Shown here: piece by piece, positions 23,871-32,741 of the stretch
How the letters are laid out: the number at the start of each line of letters is the position of its first letter
How positions within the stretch are numbered: the first letter of the stretch is position 1
Source of the DNA: Halomonas sp. ALS9
GTDB lineage: Bacteria; Pseudomonadota; Gammaproteobacteria; Pseudomonadales; Halomonadaceae
Reading direction: 5' to 3'
DNA length: 64,000 nucleotides
Assembly: GCF_001651035.1 (NCBI RefSeq)
Contig: NZ_LXRG01000210.1
Coordinates: 124,001-188,000 of the forward strand
Notes under the pieces: model-generated
Database searches by the model: none
What the model was told of the DNA's origin: nothing
Seen by the model: the letters and a program-made list of their open reading frames with translations, nothing else
Made by a program: the position numbers and the translations under genes

Positions 23871-24887
23871 TTACAGCACTGCAACCCAATCAGGGCTTTT
23901 TCCGACGGGTAAGCGGCTGATTAAATTAAGATTTCCCGTTTCATTATCGATGCGGTAGCTGGCGATGTGATGAGAATACTGCCCAGCGGCTACTAAATAG
24001 TTGCCATCAGAGGTAATAGCAAAACCTCGGGGGCGGTTTTCGGTAGGAAATTGGGCGACAAACGTGAGCCTCCCATCAGACTGTACGTCAAATAAATGCA
24101 GCGTTGAGGTAGCTTTTTCCGAAGTGTATAAAAAGCGAGCATCGGGGGTAATATGGATATCAGCTGCTTGAAAGGGCTCCAATTGGTTAGGTAAATCAAC
24201 CATTTGGAGGCGACGTAACCCTAATTCATCGTATCCTATAGCATTAATAGTACCGTTACGTTCGCCAATCACATACGCAATGGATTGATTCGGATGATAG
24301 GCGATATGCCTGGGCCCTGTTCCTGTGGCTAGCTTAAGCCGATCAATATAATGCATAGGTGGCAAAGTATGATCGTCATGCTGTGAGGGCGCCCATTGCC
24401 AATGATAAATAATATCTTCGCCCAGCCCGGTACCCAAAACGGTCTTGTTATCAGGCCCCATGGCTAGCATGTGAGCATTCGGGATTTTTTCAATGCAATG
24501 TGTCCGACTCCCAACGCAACGGTCAGCTTGGATTGGGTACACAGCTACCTGATGATCAATGAACGAAGCCGTAAGGAGATATTTATCGTCAATATCAGTC
24601 TGTAGATAGGCTAAGTTTTTATCAATCAGTGTGTTACCAAGATGAGACAGGCTGCCTTGAGGGTCGAGATCAAAGGCGCTAATAAAAAAGGGTTCACCTC
24701 TGGAAACGGCATATAGCGTGGTTCGGTCTCGTGATAGAGCCAGTGGCATGGCGCCGCCGGGCTTGTCTAGGCTAGGTAAACGCGTGTTATCTTGATAGAC
24801 AAGTTCTCCAGTAATGAGAGATAGATTGATGGTGTAGATTTCGCCGCTAAGTGCGCAGCCGACATACAATGTCTGGTTTGCTAGCAT
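23871..24887 (-). CDS. Lactonase-family beta-propeller protein (YbhE/Pgl-like)
   Basis: 338 residues with repeated blade motifs (LYAVSRG, LLTASFIDHQVAVYPI, GPRHIAYHPNQSIAYVIGERNGTI, ITPDARFLYTSEKATSTLHLF, RPRGFAITSDGNYLVAAGQYSHHIASY, GKSPDWVAV). This is the seven-bladed 6-phosphogluconolactonase/muconolactonase fold. In this island it may hydrolyse galactaro- or glucarolactones, an inference from context. No export signal is seen. The ATG at 24887 has GGAG 9 nt upstream; the ATG at 24902 does not. A regulon site lies upstream. Confidence 0.82.
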   Translation of the reverse strand: MLANQTLYVGCALSGEIYTINLSLITGELVYQDNTRLPSLDKPGGAMPLALSRDRTTLYAVSRGEPFFISAFDLDPQGSLSHLGNTLIDKNLAYLQTDIDDKYLLTASFIDHQVAVYPIQADRCVGSRTHCIEKIPNAHMLAMGPDNKTVLGTGLGEDIIYHWQWAPSQHDDHTLPPMHYIDRLKLATGTGPRHIAYHPNQSIAYVIGERNGTINAIGYDELGLRRLQMVDLPNQLEPFQAADIHITPDARFLYTSEKATSTLHLFDVQSDGRLTFVAQFPTENRPRGFAITSDGNYLVAAGQYSHHIASYRIDNETGNLNLISRLPVGKSPDWVAVL

Positions 24888-24974
24888 GATATTTAACTCC
24901 ATGTAAAATATAAATATTTAGCGTAAATAGAAGACTTTTAAAGTATATTTTTTGTATTAGAAACTAGGTTAGTC

Positions 24975-24993
24975 TTAGGTATACCTCATACCA
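24975..24993 (-). promoter_or_regulatory. Operator-like site upstream of lactonase-family gene
   Basis: On the minus strand TGGTATGAGGTATACCTAA matches the gudD site at 13 of 19 positions. It also contains the palindrome AGGTATACCT. It lies about 90 bp upstream of the lactonase-family start and could serve the divergent promoter pair here. Confidence 0.5.
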
Positions 24994-25034
24994 TTGTCTA
25001 TGTTGCTGTTCAAAACGTGTGCTTCTAATATTAA

Positions 25035-25053
25035 ACATATTATGTATTACCTT
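25035..25053 (+). promoter_or_regulatory. Operator-like site upstream of second enolase-superfamily gene
   Basis: ACATATTATGTATTACCTT matches the gudD site at 13 of 19 positions and keeps the ATGTATTAC core. It lies 55 bp upstream of the start codon at 25108. Confidence 0.55.
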
Positions 25054-25107
25054 GAATGTCGATGTTTGATGGACACCTAAAGACGACTCAATAGGAGCTA
25101 AAGCACG

Positions 25108-26262
25108 ATGAGAATTGAAAATGTTGCTGTAGACGTTATCCGCTACGAGTCAAATTTGGCCCGTGATAGTGCTGGTCATGCGCATGCTGGCCACCCTAGT
25201 GAGGCCCGCATCGCCATGCTTAGTGTAACGGCGGAAGATGGTGCTCAAGGCTATGCTTTTGCCCCGCCGGAGCTCATTCGTTCTTATGTGGTCGAGCAGT
25301 ATTTTAAAAAGGCGGCCATCGGCAAGTCCGTTCATGCTCGAGAGCAAATATGGCAGGATCTTTGGCTTCGACAGCGCGGCAGTGGTGCACAGTTAACTGA
25401 CCGTGCAATGGCGATTCTCGATCAGGCGGTATGGGACTTAGCTGGACGGCAACTCAATGTTCCTGTTTATCAGCTGCTTGGTGGTGCTCGCGATAAAGTA
25501 AAAGCTTATGCCAGCACCATGTGCGGTGATGAAGCGCAAGGCGGGCTTTCCACACCAGATGAATACGCTCAGTTCGCTGAAAAACTAGTGGCACGCGGCT
25601 ATAAGGGAATCAAGCTTCATACTTGGATGCCCCCTGTTAGCTTTGCCCCCAGTGTTGAAATGGATATTCGTGCCTGTGAGGCCGTCCGTGAAGCCGTTGG
25701 GCCGAGTATTGCGCTGATGTTAGATGGCTATCATTGGTATAACCGTACAGATGCTTTAAAAATTGGCCGCGCGCTTTCTCGCTTAGATTTTGCCTGGTTC
25801 GAAGAGCCTATGGTTGAAGACTCAATGGAGTCTTATCGCTGGCTGACTCAACGCGTTGACGTGCCTGTTATTGGGCCCGAAACCATAGCGGGAAAACACC
25901 ATAGTCGTGCTAGTTGGGTTCAGTATAATGCTTGTGACATTTTGCGGGCAGGTGTGGCCAACGGTGGCGGTATTACCCCGTGTCTGAAAGTGGCCCATTT
26001 GGCTGAAGCTTTTGGTATGGATTGTGAGATACATGGTAATGGCGCTGCCAATTTAGCCGTCGTGGGCGCTATTACTAATTGCCAGTGGTACGAGCGTGGC
26101 CTGCTCCATCCACACATGGAATACGATGAAGCGCCTGGATACCTTAACTCAATTGCCGATGAAATGGATAACAACGGCTATGTTCACATGCCTGAACGCC
26201 CTGGTTTAGGTGAGGATATCAATTTCAGCTATATAAAAGACAATACGTTAGAGCATTATTAA
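25108..26262 (+). CDS. Mandelate-racemase-type enolase superfamily enzyme with unusual active site
   Basis: 384 residues with the N-terminal cap and C-terminal barrel of the MR subgroup. Metal ligands are Asp206 (MLDGYHWY), Glu232 (WFEEPM) and Glu258 (IGPETIAG). The acid/base pair differs from the usual KxK: it reads Lys169-Leu-His171 (GIKLHTW). The aspartate of the His-Asp dyad is replaced (DILRAGVANGG where gci has DIVQPDICGVGG), although a histidine is present (EIHGNG, His309). Context suggests a sugar-acid dehydratase or lactone cycloisomerase. The substrate is not recognised. AGGAG precedes the ATG. Confidence 0.82.
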   Translation: MRIENVAVDVIRYESNLARDSAGHAHAGHPSEARIAMLSVTAEDGAQGYAFAPPELIRSYVVEQYFKKAAIGKSVHAREQIWQDLWLRQRGSGAQLTDRAMAILDQAVWDLAGRQLNVPVYQLLGGARDKVKAYASTMCGDEAQGGLSTPDEYAQFAEKLVARGYKGIKLHTWMPPVSFAPSVEMDIRACEAVREAVGPSIALMLDGYHWYNRTDALKIGRALSRLDFAWFEEPMVEDSMESYRWLTQRVDVPVIGPETIAGKHHSRASWVQYNACDILRAGVANGGGITPCLKVAHLAEAFGMDCEIHGNGAANLAVVGAITNCQWYERGLLHPHMEYDEAPGYLNSIADEMDNNGYVHMPERPGLGEDINFSYIKDNTLEHY

Positions 26263-26372
26263 ATCAGCATTGCTAATGCATAGTTTACGAGGCGTATATT
26301 TAAAATAGCCAGCTTTCTTATAACCATTCGGCAGAGCCGATATTCCAATAATAAAGTATAACGAGGTGTTTT

Positions 26373-28163
26373 ATGAGCATTGATGTTTGGGTAATACTGA
26401 TTTACCTGGTTTTCTTAATCGTGATTGGCTGGGTATTTAAGAAGTTTAATGCCAATACCAGTGACTACTTCCGGGGCGGCGGTAATATGCTGTGGTGGTT
26501 AGTCGGTTCGACAGCCTTTATGACACAGTTCTCGGCGTGGACGTTTACGGGGGCGGCCTCTCAAGCTTATATGAGTGGCTTTGCGATCGTTTTTCTTTTC
26601 ATGGCTAACGCCGCGGGCTACTTTCTAAACTATGTATATTTTGCGCCACGCTTCCGGCAATTGCGGGTTGTGACGGCTGCAGAAGCATTGAGAATGCGCT
26701 ATGGCAAGCCAAGTGAGCAGACTTTTATTTGGTTCAGTATGTTTGACGGGCTTGTGTCCGCAGCGACATGGTTAAGTGCGCTGGCTATCATTACCTCTGC
26801 TGTATTCAACGTACCGCTTGAGACAGTGATTTTGCTAACCGGTATTGCCGTTGTAGCGATGTCTGTTACCGGTGGGGCTTGGGCTGTTGTCGCCTCTGAT
26901 TATGTACAGATGCTGATTATCATGTCGGTCACTTTCGTTTGCTTTATTGTTGCCTGGGGCAACACGGAAAGTATTGGCCATATTGTCTCCAGCTACGATG
27001 GTGAGTTTTTGACTGGCAGTGGCTATGGCTATGCGTGGCTGTTTGGTTTTTGGGTGTTTATGCTGATCATTAAGCAAATATTCATGATGAATAATACGCT
27101 TAATGGCTATCGTTATATGTGCGCAAAAAATAGTAAAAATGCGCGCTATGGTGCCCTGTTTACGCTTTGTCTTGCACTGGTAGGGCCGATCATCTGGTTC
27201 TTCCCCGCTTGGTTTATGCATGCTTACAGCCCTGATTTTGCTCAAAATTTCACCGCATTGGGTGCCAGTGCCAATGAAGCAGTGTTTGTTGGCTTTGTCA
27301 GTGAGTATATGCCGGCCGGTATGTTAGGACTCTTAATGGCTGCCATGTTTGCTGCCAGCATGTCTTCAATGGATTCTGGGTTGAATCGCAATGCAGGTTT
27401 TTTTGTACGCAACTTCTACCTAACCATCATCAAACCGCATGCTACCGAGCGAGAAATGATGCTGGTTTCTCGGTTCGTTACACTGGGCTTTGGGGTGTTA
27501 ATCATTGGTATCAGTCTGTTTATCAACTCATTAAAAAGCATGAGTTTGTTTGAAATATTATTGACTGCCAGCGCCTTGATTACCTTCCCAATCACTATCC
27601 CAGCTATGTTGGGCATGATTATTCGCAAAACGCCAGACTGGTCTGGGTGGGGCACCCTGGTTGTCGGTTGTATAGTTTCCTACGGGGTAGGTGCTTGGTT
27701 GAGCCCTGAGCTCGTCAACAGTGTGCTGGGAATTGAAATTTCCCCTCGCGAGTGGTCTGACTTTCGGGTGGCATTTGCCATCGGCGCCCATGCGGTGATA
27801 ACCGGTGGTTTCTTTATGTTGAGCACGCTTTTTTATAAGCCTAACGCTCAATCTACCGAACGTGCAGCAGAACGCCATGAAATGTGGCAGCGCTGGGAAA
27901 CGCCTGTAGGCAGCGATGAGGCTGACGACGCGGCTGATGCGATTGATTACGGACAGAAAATTATACTGGGGCGCCTAATTCTTATCGGCAGCATCATGGT
28001 CATGGGATTATCGCTACTACCTAACTCTACAAATGGCCGCTTAATCATGCTTCTCTGTGGTGCTCTGTTAATGATCCCTGCAGTGCTTATGCTCCTCGCG
28101 GCGCGGTCAAGTAAGCGTGCCATGGAATTAGCAGATGCTGACGCTCAAGTAGCTTATAAATAA
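26373..28163 (+). CDS. Sodium:solute symporter (SSS family)
   Basis: 596 residues with about 13-14 membrane segments. Family features include the early DYFRGGGNMLWWLVGSTAFMTQFSAWTFTGAASQAY and the SSS signature region MPAGMLGLLMAAMFAASMSSMDSGLN. A polar loop (residues about 490-525, rich in Glu/Asp) precedes the last two helices. It imports a solute with sodium across the inner membrane. Position after the enolase-family gene and before a KdgM-type porin suggests uronates or oligogalacturonides. A terminator-like hairpin follows. Confidence 0.9.
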   Translation: MSIDVWVILIYLVFLIVIGWVFKKFNANTSDYFRGGGNMLWWLVGSTAFMTQFSAWTFTGAASQAYMSGFAIVFLFMANAAGYFLNYVYFAPRFRQLRVVTAAEALRMRYGKPSEQTFIWFSMFDGLVSAATWLSALAIITSAVFNVPLETVILLTGIAVVAMSVTGGAWAVVASDYVQMLIIMSVTFVCFIVAWGNTESIGHIVSSYDGEFLTGSGYGYAWLFGFWVFMLIIKQIFMMNNTLNGYRYMCAKNSKNARYGALFTLCLALVGPIIWFFPAWFMHAYSPDFAQNFTALGASANEAVFVGFVSEYMPAGMLGLLMAAMFAASMSSMDSGLNRNAGFFVRNFYLTIIKPHATEREMMLVSRFVTLGFGVLIIGISLFINSLKSMSLFEILLTASALITFPITIPAMLGMIIRKTPDWSGWGTLVVGCIVSYGVGAWLSPELVNSVLGIEISPREWSDFRVAFAIGAHAVITGGFFMLSTLFYKPNAQSTERAAERHEMWQRWETPVGSDEADDAADAIDYGQKIILGRLILIGSIMVMGLSLLPNSTNGRLIMLLCGALLMIPAVLMLLAARSSKRAMELADADAQVAYK

Positions 28164-28174
28164 GTGAGAAGCTA

Positions 28175-28214
28175 AAAGGCACTCTCGGAGAAAGATTTCT
28201 ATGGGAGTGCCTTT
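28175..28214 (+). terminator. Terminator-like hairpin after symporter gene
   Basis: AAAGGCACTC (28175-28184) pairs with GAGTGCCTTT (28205-28214), and AGAAA/TTTCT inside the loop can add a second stem. Only three Ts follow, so termination strength is uncertain. Confidence 0.7.
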
Positions 28215-28319
28215 AAAAGTAATATGTTATAAGTCCTACATGAAGAAGGGGGTGTTAAAAAACTAGATAACCGTTGAGCAGTGTGTCCTAACAAAAAATA
28301 TTTAATAATAAGGTGATTT

Positions 28320-29039
28320 ATGAACAATACAAAAATGGTAACTGGTGTAACAGCCCTAGCAACTTTGTTTTGTAGTCTCAGCTATGCAGGGACGACAACT
28401 ATTGCAACTAAATATGAACAAACATTTTTAGAAAACCAAGACTACAAAGTTAAATTTGGTATTGGTCATGTTTTTGATAACAAAGTATCACTAGGGTTTG
28501 AGCATCAGCGCCGCTGGGTAGATGAGGTGAGTGGCTCTCCGGAGTTAGCTGAAAACTTGTTTGGTATTGGCTACACTTATTCGCTTGATGAGGCAAACCG
28601 CTGGTCTCTTCAGCCGAAGCTCGAATACAAGTTTAACCCTGGCAAAGAGACGGCTCGTCCGATGCTGAGATTAAACTATAGAGTTAACGATGATTGGCGT
28701 GTAGGTGTGCGTTATCGCTATGAATATCAGACGTTTAGCGAAGGAGGAGGAGTTCGGTCTCGGGTCAACCGCTTTGATGGCTATGTTAGTTACGCTTTGA
28801 CCGATCAAATTGGTTTGTCTTGGAATCCAAGCTACGCATATGTGCTTGGCGACTCTGGCAGCATGTATACGGGTGAGGAGGATCGCTGGGAGCATGAATT
28901 CACGGTGGGCTATCGAATTAACCCAGCGCATGCGCTTGCAGTGACGTATAAACGTAAAGACGAAATTCGTGAAGATGCGACTTACAATGCCGGCGACCAT
29001 AACGATGCGGTGCAAGTGACTTACAGCTTTAGATTTTAA
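28320..29039 (+). CDS. KdgM-family oligogalacturonate porin
   Basis: 239 residues: signal peptide (...TLFCSLSYAG), then alternating beta-strand pattern with many Tyr/Arg-rich strands (GVRYRYEYQTF, RFDGYVSYAL, HALAVTYKRKDEIRE) and a terminal phenylalanine (VTYSFRF). Size and pattern match the KdgM 12-strand monomeric porins that admit acidic oligogalacturonides. Arg-rich strands would suit anionic sugars. It lies between the symporter and the second kdgD, and would feed the periplasmic PL9 lyase. Confidence 0.85.
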   Translation: MNNTKMVTGVTALATLFCSLSYAGTTTIATKYEQTFLENQDYKVKFGIGHVFDNKVSLGFEHQRRWVDEVSGSPELAENLFGIGYTYSLDEANRWSLQPKLEYKFNPGKETARPMLRLNYRVNDDWRVGVRYRYEYQTFSEGGGVRSRVNRFDGYVSYALTDQIGLSWNPSYAYVLGDSGSMYTGEEDRWEHEFTVGYRINPAHALAVTYKRKDEIREDATYNAGDHNDAVQVTYSFRF

Positions 29040-29149
29040 TCGGTAGCGACCATGGGCAGGGGGTGGAGCTTTCGTGTAGGTTTCGTCCATTCTGAGCCAA
29101 TACAGTTTTGTCGAGATAAGATTGATTCCGCTCCTGCTTTCTTCTATTC

Positions 29150-29168
29150 TTGTATGATGTATTACAAA
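29150..29168 (+). promoter_or_regulatory. Operator-like site upstream of second kdgD
   Basis: TTGTATGATGTATTACAAA differs from the gudD and first kdgD sites at one base. It lies 22 bp upstream of the ATG at 29191 and contains the -10-like TATGAT. Bound protein would block initiation directly. Confidence 0.7.
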
Positions 29169-29190
29169 TAACTTTAGATAGGAAGAACTT

Positions 29191-30108
29191 ATGCATTTCT
29201 CTCGTGAAGATACACTGGCCTCTATTTCCAACGGCTTGCTGTCATTTCCGGTCACGGATTTCGATGCTCAAGGGCGCTTTGACCGCGAAAGCTATCAGTC
29301 ACGCCTCAAGTGGTTTGTTAGCCATGAAATTTCAGCCGTGTTTGTGGCTGGGGGAACAGGTGAGTTTTTCAATTTATCGGTAGATGACTTTCGTGATGTG
29401 GTAGGCACCGCCGTTGAAACCATCGGGGGCAAGCTACCCATTATTGCCAGCGCGGGTCAAAGCGTCGAAATGGCTAAAGAACAAGCCAAAATTGCTGAAG
29501 AAGCAGGCGCCGATGGTATTTTGTTGATGCCGCCTTACCTAACCGAGTGTCCGCAAGAGGGCTTGGTCGCTTATGCTCGCGAAGTTTGTGATAGCACTTC
29601 GTTGAATGTGATTTATTACAACCGCGGTAATGGCATTATGAATGCGGCATCTGTTCAGCAGTTAGCTGATGCTTGCCCTAACCTGATCGGGCTTAAAGAT
29701 GGTAAGGGCGATATGCAAGCCCTTAATAAAATTGTTAAAACAGTCGGTGATCGTCTTGCTTATATTGGTGGTGTGCCTACCGCTGAAATATTCGCAGAAG
29801 CTTACTTATCTATTGGCGTAAATACCTACTCTTCGGCGGTGTTCAATTTTGTACCTGAAATGGCATCAACTTTCTACAAGGCGCTTCGTGCAGGTGACCA
29901 TGAAACCGTCAAGAAGATTACTCGCGATTTCTTCATTCCGTTTGTCGATTTGAGAGATCGAAAGCAAGGCTATGCGGTTAGCCTAGTGAAATTGGGCGCT
30001 GATCTAGTAGGTAAACCAGCAGGGAAGGTACGTGCTCCATTGGTCATGCCGACTGATGCAGAGCGAGCTCAGTTAGAAGACTTAATTAATATTGCCAAGC
30101 GATTCTAA
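29191..30108 (+). CDS. kdgD: 5-dehydro-4-deoxyglucarate dehydratase (second copy)
   Basis: 305 residues, the same length as the first copy and matching it almost residue by residue over long stretches (HEISAVFVAGGTGEFF, GADGILLMPPYLTECPQ, GVNTYSSAVFNFVPEMA). The Schiff-base lysine (IGLKDGKGD) and catalytic tyrosine (IYYNRGNG) are kept. It catalyses the same dehydration-decarboxylation to 2-oxoglutarate semialdehyde. It heads the run with the lactone isomerase, udh, the regulator and the semialdehyde dehydrogenase. Base composition is AT-richer than copy 1, so it may be an older paralogue or a separate acquisition. Confidence 0.93.
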   Translation: MHFSREDTLASISNGLLSFPVTDFDAQGRFDRESYQSRLKWFVSHEISAVFVAGGTGEFFNLSVDDFRDVVGTAVETIGGKLPIIASAGQSVEMAKEQAKIAEEAGADGILLMPPYLTECPQEGLVAYAREVCDSTSLNVIYYNRGNGIMNAASVQQLADACPNLIGLKDGKGDMQALNKIVKTVGDRLAYIGGVPTAEIFAEAYLSIGVNTYSSAVFNFVPEMASTFYKALRAGDHETVKKITRDFFIPFVDLRDRKQGYAVSLVKLGADLVGKPAGKVRAPLVMPTDAERAQLEDLINIAKRF

Positions 30109-30148
30109 GGGCACTACAGATAAGATTTTCTCACGTTTAGGAGCTATG

Positions 30149-31015
30149 ATGTCGATTCCAGAAAATACCCGCCCGTTAACTGGCCCAACCCCACAATTAA
30201 AAGCGCCTGCTGGAGCTACGGACTGCCATACCCACTTTTTTTTACCAGGCTTTGAGGCTCAAGAAGGCGGGCCACCAATTGCTGAATTAGCCACGGTAGA
30301 AAACTACCGCGCATTGCAGCAGTGGTTGGGATTGGAACGTGTGGTTATTACCCAGCCTAATGCCTATCAGGCTAATAACGATGCCTTAATAGAGGCATTG
30401 GACCAGTTTGGCCCGCAGGTAGCGCGTGCCATTGCGGTCATTACGCCCGACACACCGCAAGAAGAACTTGAACGTCTGCACAAGAAAGGGGTGCGTGGCG
30501 CCCGTATCATGCAACTGCCCGGCGGGGCGGTGGGTATTGATCGCATGCTGGCGGTCGAAGATGTGATTCAGGATATGGGATGGCACTTGATGGTGCAGTT
30601 CAATGGTCGCGACCTGCCTGACTACTACGCCGAGCTTGACAAGATCAAGGGGCGCTACATTATTGATCACATCGGTAAGTTCATCGAGCCGGTCTCCGCC
30701 GACGACCGCCGCGTCGACGATATCCTGCGCCTGATCGATAAAGGCAATGCCTGGTTCAAGATCTGCGGCGCCTACGAAACCAGCCTCACGGGCGGCCCGG
30801 ATTATGCAGACGTCGCACCTATTGCCAGGCGGGTCATCCAGCACGCCCCTGATCGCATTCTCTGGGGATCTAACTGGCCGCATGTAGGCGTAAAGCGTGC
30901 TCTGTATCCAAGCGATGCCGAGCAGCTTGATGTCCTGCTGGGCTGGGCAGACGAACCGACTCGCCAGAAAATTCTGGTCAATAATCCGGCGTTTCTTTAC
31001 GGTTTCCAGCAATAA
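30149..31015 (+). CDS. gli: D-galactarolactone isomerase (amidohydrolase superfamily)
   Basis: About 288 residues. The amidohydrolase motif DCHTHFFLPGF near residue 22 and later DHIGKF, KICGAYETS and LWGSNWPH match the COG3618-type fold. It resembles Agrobacterium Gli, which converts D-galactaro-1,5-lactone to the 1,4-lactone used by Gci. Its neighbour udh makes the 1,5-lactone and the island holds gci, so the three steps are complete. ATG codons at 30146 and 30149 follow AGGAG; 30149 has the better spacing. The change to higher GC partway through (about nt 30480) is noticeable. Confidence 0.85.
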   Translation: MSIPENTRPLTGPTPQLKAPAGATDCHTHFFLPGFEAQEGGPPIAELATVENYRALQQWLGLERVVITQPNAYQANNDALIEALDQFGPQVARAIAVITPDTPQEELERLHKKGVRGARIMQLPGGAVGIDRMLAVEDVIQDMGWHLMVQFNGRDLPDYYAELDKIKGRYIIDHIGKFIEPVSADDRRVDDILRLIDKGNAWFKICGAYETSLTGGPDYADVAPIARRVIQHAPDRILWGSNWPHVGVKRALYPSDAEQLDVLLGWADEPTRQKILVNNPAFLYGFQQ

Positions 31016-31071
31016 GTAAACTGCTATCCATTGTCAGGTATCCAGCAAATATAAACGAGAAGGAGTTTAGT

Positions 31072-31869
31072 ATGTTGAATAGGCTATTAGTGACTGGCGC
31101 AGCAGGCGGTGTAGGAAAAGCCATTCGTCCTTACTTAAACAAGCTCGCTACACACGTTCGTCTTTCAGACATATCAGATGTTGAAAATCCGGCACCTCAT
31201 GAAGAGGTCGTAACGTGTGATTTAGCCGATTATGAAGGTGTGAAAGCGCTTGTAGATGGCTGTGATGGCATTATCCACCTTGGCGGTGTTTCGGTAGAAA
31301 AACCGTGGCAGGGAATCCTGCAATCGAACATCATCGGTACTTACAACCTCTATGAAGCTGCTCGCCATTTAAACAATCCAAGAATTATTTTTGCTAGCTC
31401 TAACCATACGATTGGTTTTTACCCCCGCACCGAAAAAATTGATACGCAGGTGCCGCATCGACCTGACTCTATTTATGGACTTTCGAAGTGTTTTGGTGAA
31501 GATCTTGCCAGCCTCTATTTCGACAAATTTGGTATCGAAACATTAAGTATTCGCATCGGTTCATGTTTTCCGAAACCGGCTGACGCTCGAATGCTGGCTA
31601 CATGGCTCCACGTTGAAGATTTAGTAGATTTATTTGAACGTGCTTTTAATGCCCCTAAATTAGCTAATACTATAATTTATGGGGCTTCAGACAATGCCGA
31701 GCAGTGGTGGGATAATCAACAAGTTTCGTTTTTAGGCTGGAAGCCCCGCCATAGTTCAGAGCAATGGCGTGAGGAGATCGAAGCAAAAGGTGAAAAAGTA
31801 GATCCGAATGCGCCGGAAGTGTTTTATCAGGGAGGTAAGTTCGCTTCTGCAGGACACCCTGACGACTGA
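31072..31869 (+). CDS. udh: NAD-dependent uronate dehydrogenase
   Basis: 265 residues of the extended short-chain dehydrogenase family, the length of Agrobacterium Udh. Features are the Rossmann motif VTGAAGGVGKA (residues 7-17), HLGGVSVEKPW, FASSNHTIGFYP and the catalytic Tyr135-x3-Lys139 (SIYGLSK). It oxidises D-galacturonate or D-glucuronate to the aldaro-1,5-lactone in the cytoplasm. AAGGAG precedes the ATG. It lies directly after gli, consistent with a single catabolic operon. Confidence 0.93.
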   Translation: MLNRLLVTGAAGGVGKAIRPYLNKLATHVRLSDISDVENPAPHEEVVTCDLADYEGVKALVDGCDGIIHLGGVSVEKPWQGILQSNIIGTYNLYEAARHLNNPRIIFASSNHTIGFYPRTEKIDTQVPHRPDSIYGLSKCFGEDLASLYFDKFGIETLSIRIGSCFPKPADARMLATWLHVEDLVDLFERAFNAPKLANTIIYGASDNAEQWWDNQQVSFLGWKPRHSSEQWREEIEAKGEKVDPNAPEVFYQGGKFASAGHPDD

Positions 31870-31974
31870 TCGTCATATGTATGATTAAAAGTAACTATGG
31901 ATGCTCTATACTACTAGGCAATAGGGAGGGCGTTACACAAGCCCGAAAACTGATTTAATGAGAGATGGTTGAGC

Positions 31975-32694
31975 ATGAATAATTTTGGCGTTGAACCTTT
32001 GGTGCATGGGGGCAGCTTATCGCAGCAGGTGTCCCAGCAACTGGAACGAATCATTGCAAACCAAACCGTTCCTGTGGGAGACAAACTTCCCCCCGAAGGC
32101 GCACTGTGTGACTTATTTGGAGTAAGTCGTACAGTGATACGAGAGGCCATCACTCACTTAAAGTCATTGGGGCTTGTTGAAACGCGGCGCGGCATTGGAA
32201 CGCGGGTATTGCGCTCCACCCCAATGCAACAGCAACCCGTCAAGAAAATTAGTTTGAGAACCATTGAGGATATTTTAAATATTCTTGAACTTAGGTTAGC
32301 CATCGAGCCGGAAGTCGCCGCGTTAGCGGCTACCCGGCACGATGATGAAGATAAGCAGCGTTTAGAGGAGCTGCATCAAAATTTTATTCGCGCCTATAAA
32401 GACACCACTCAAGCGCGCGACGAGGATCTGGCGTTTCATGCAGGCATTGCACAGGCCACTCACAATCCTGCCTTTGTCACTATTTATGAGCAGTGGGACG
32501 TAGGCACTATCCCTCGGACGAAGCTAATGTCTGTGGAATCAGATCCGCAAACGACTTATCAGTATCTAGAAAAAGTGGCTCAGGAGCATGCTGACATCCT
32601 TGAGGCGATTCTGACCCGCAATGCGCGGGCAGCTCATGCCGCGATGTATCAGCATTTAAATCGAGCATACAAAACGTATTCTTCATATAAGTAG
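31975..32694 (+). CDS. FadR-subfamily GntR transcriptional regulator
   Basis: About 239 residues. The N-terminal winged helix (VSQQLERIIANQTVPVGDKLPPEGALCDLFGVSRTVIREAITHLKSLGLVETRRGIGTRV) is followed by an all-helical FCD ligand domain (RLAIEPEVAALAATRHDDED...HAGIAQATHNPAFVTIYEQW). Such regulators bind sugar acids or their breakdown products and lift repression. It is the only regulator in the island, so it is the likely reader of the 19-bp operator motif; a half site TGTATGAT (31878-31885) lies before its own gene. The ATG at 31975 is preferred to the TTG at 31969. Confidence 0.9.
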   Translation: MNNFGVEPLVHGGSLSQQVSQQLERIIANQTVPVGDKLPPEGALCDLFGVSRTVIREAITHLKSLGLVETRRGIGTRVLRSTPMQQQPVKKISLRTIEDILNILELRLAIEPEVAALAATRHDDEDKQRLEELHQNFIRAYKDTTQARDEDLAFHAGIAQATHNPAFVTIYEQWDVGTIPRTKLMSVESDPQTTYQYLEKVAQEHADILEAILTRNARAAHAAMYQHLNRAYKTYSSYK

Positions 32695-32741
32695 GCGCGC
32701 GCGATGATGGCGCTCTACTAAACTACTAGGAGAGATCGACC

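Noticed and set aside
31878..31885. Full operator before the FadR-type regulator
   Set aside because: Only the half site TGTATGAT is present; insufficient to claim autoregulation.
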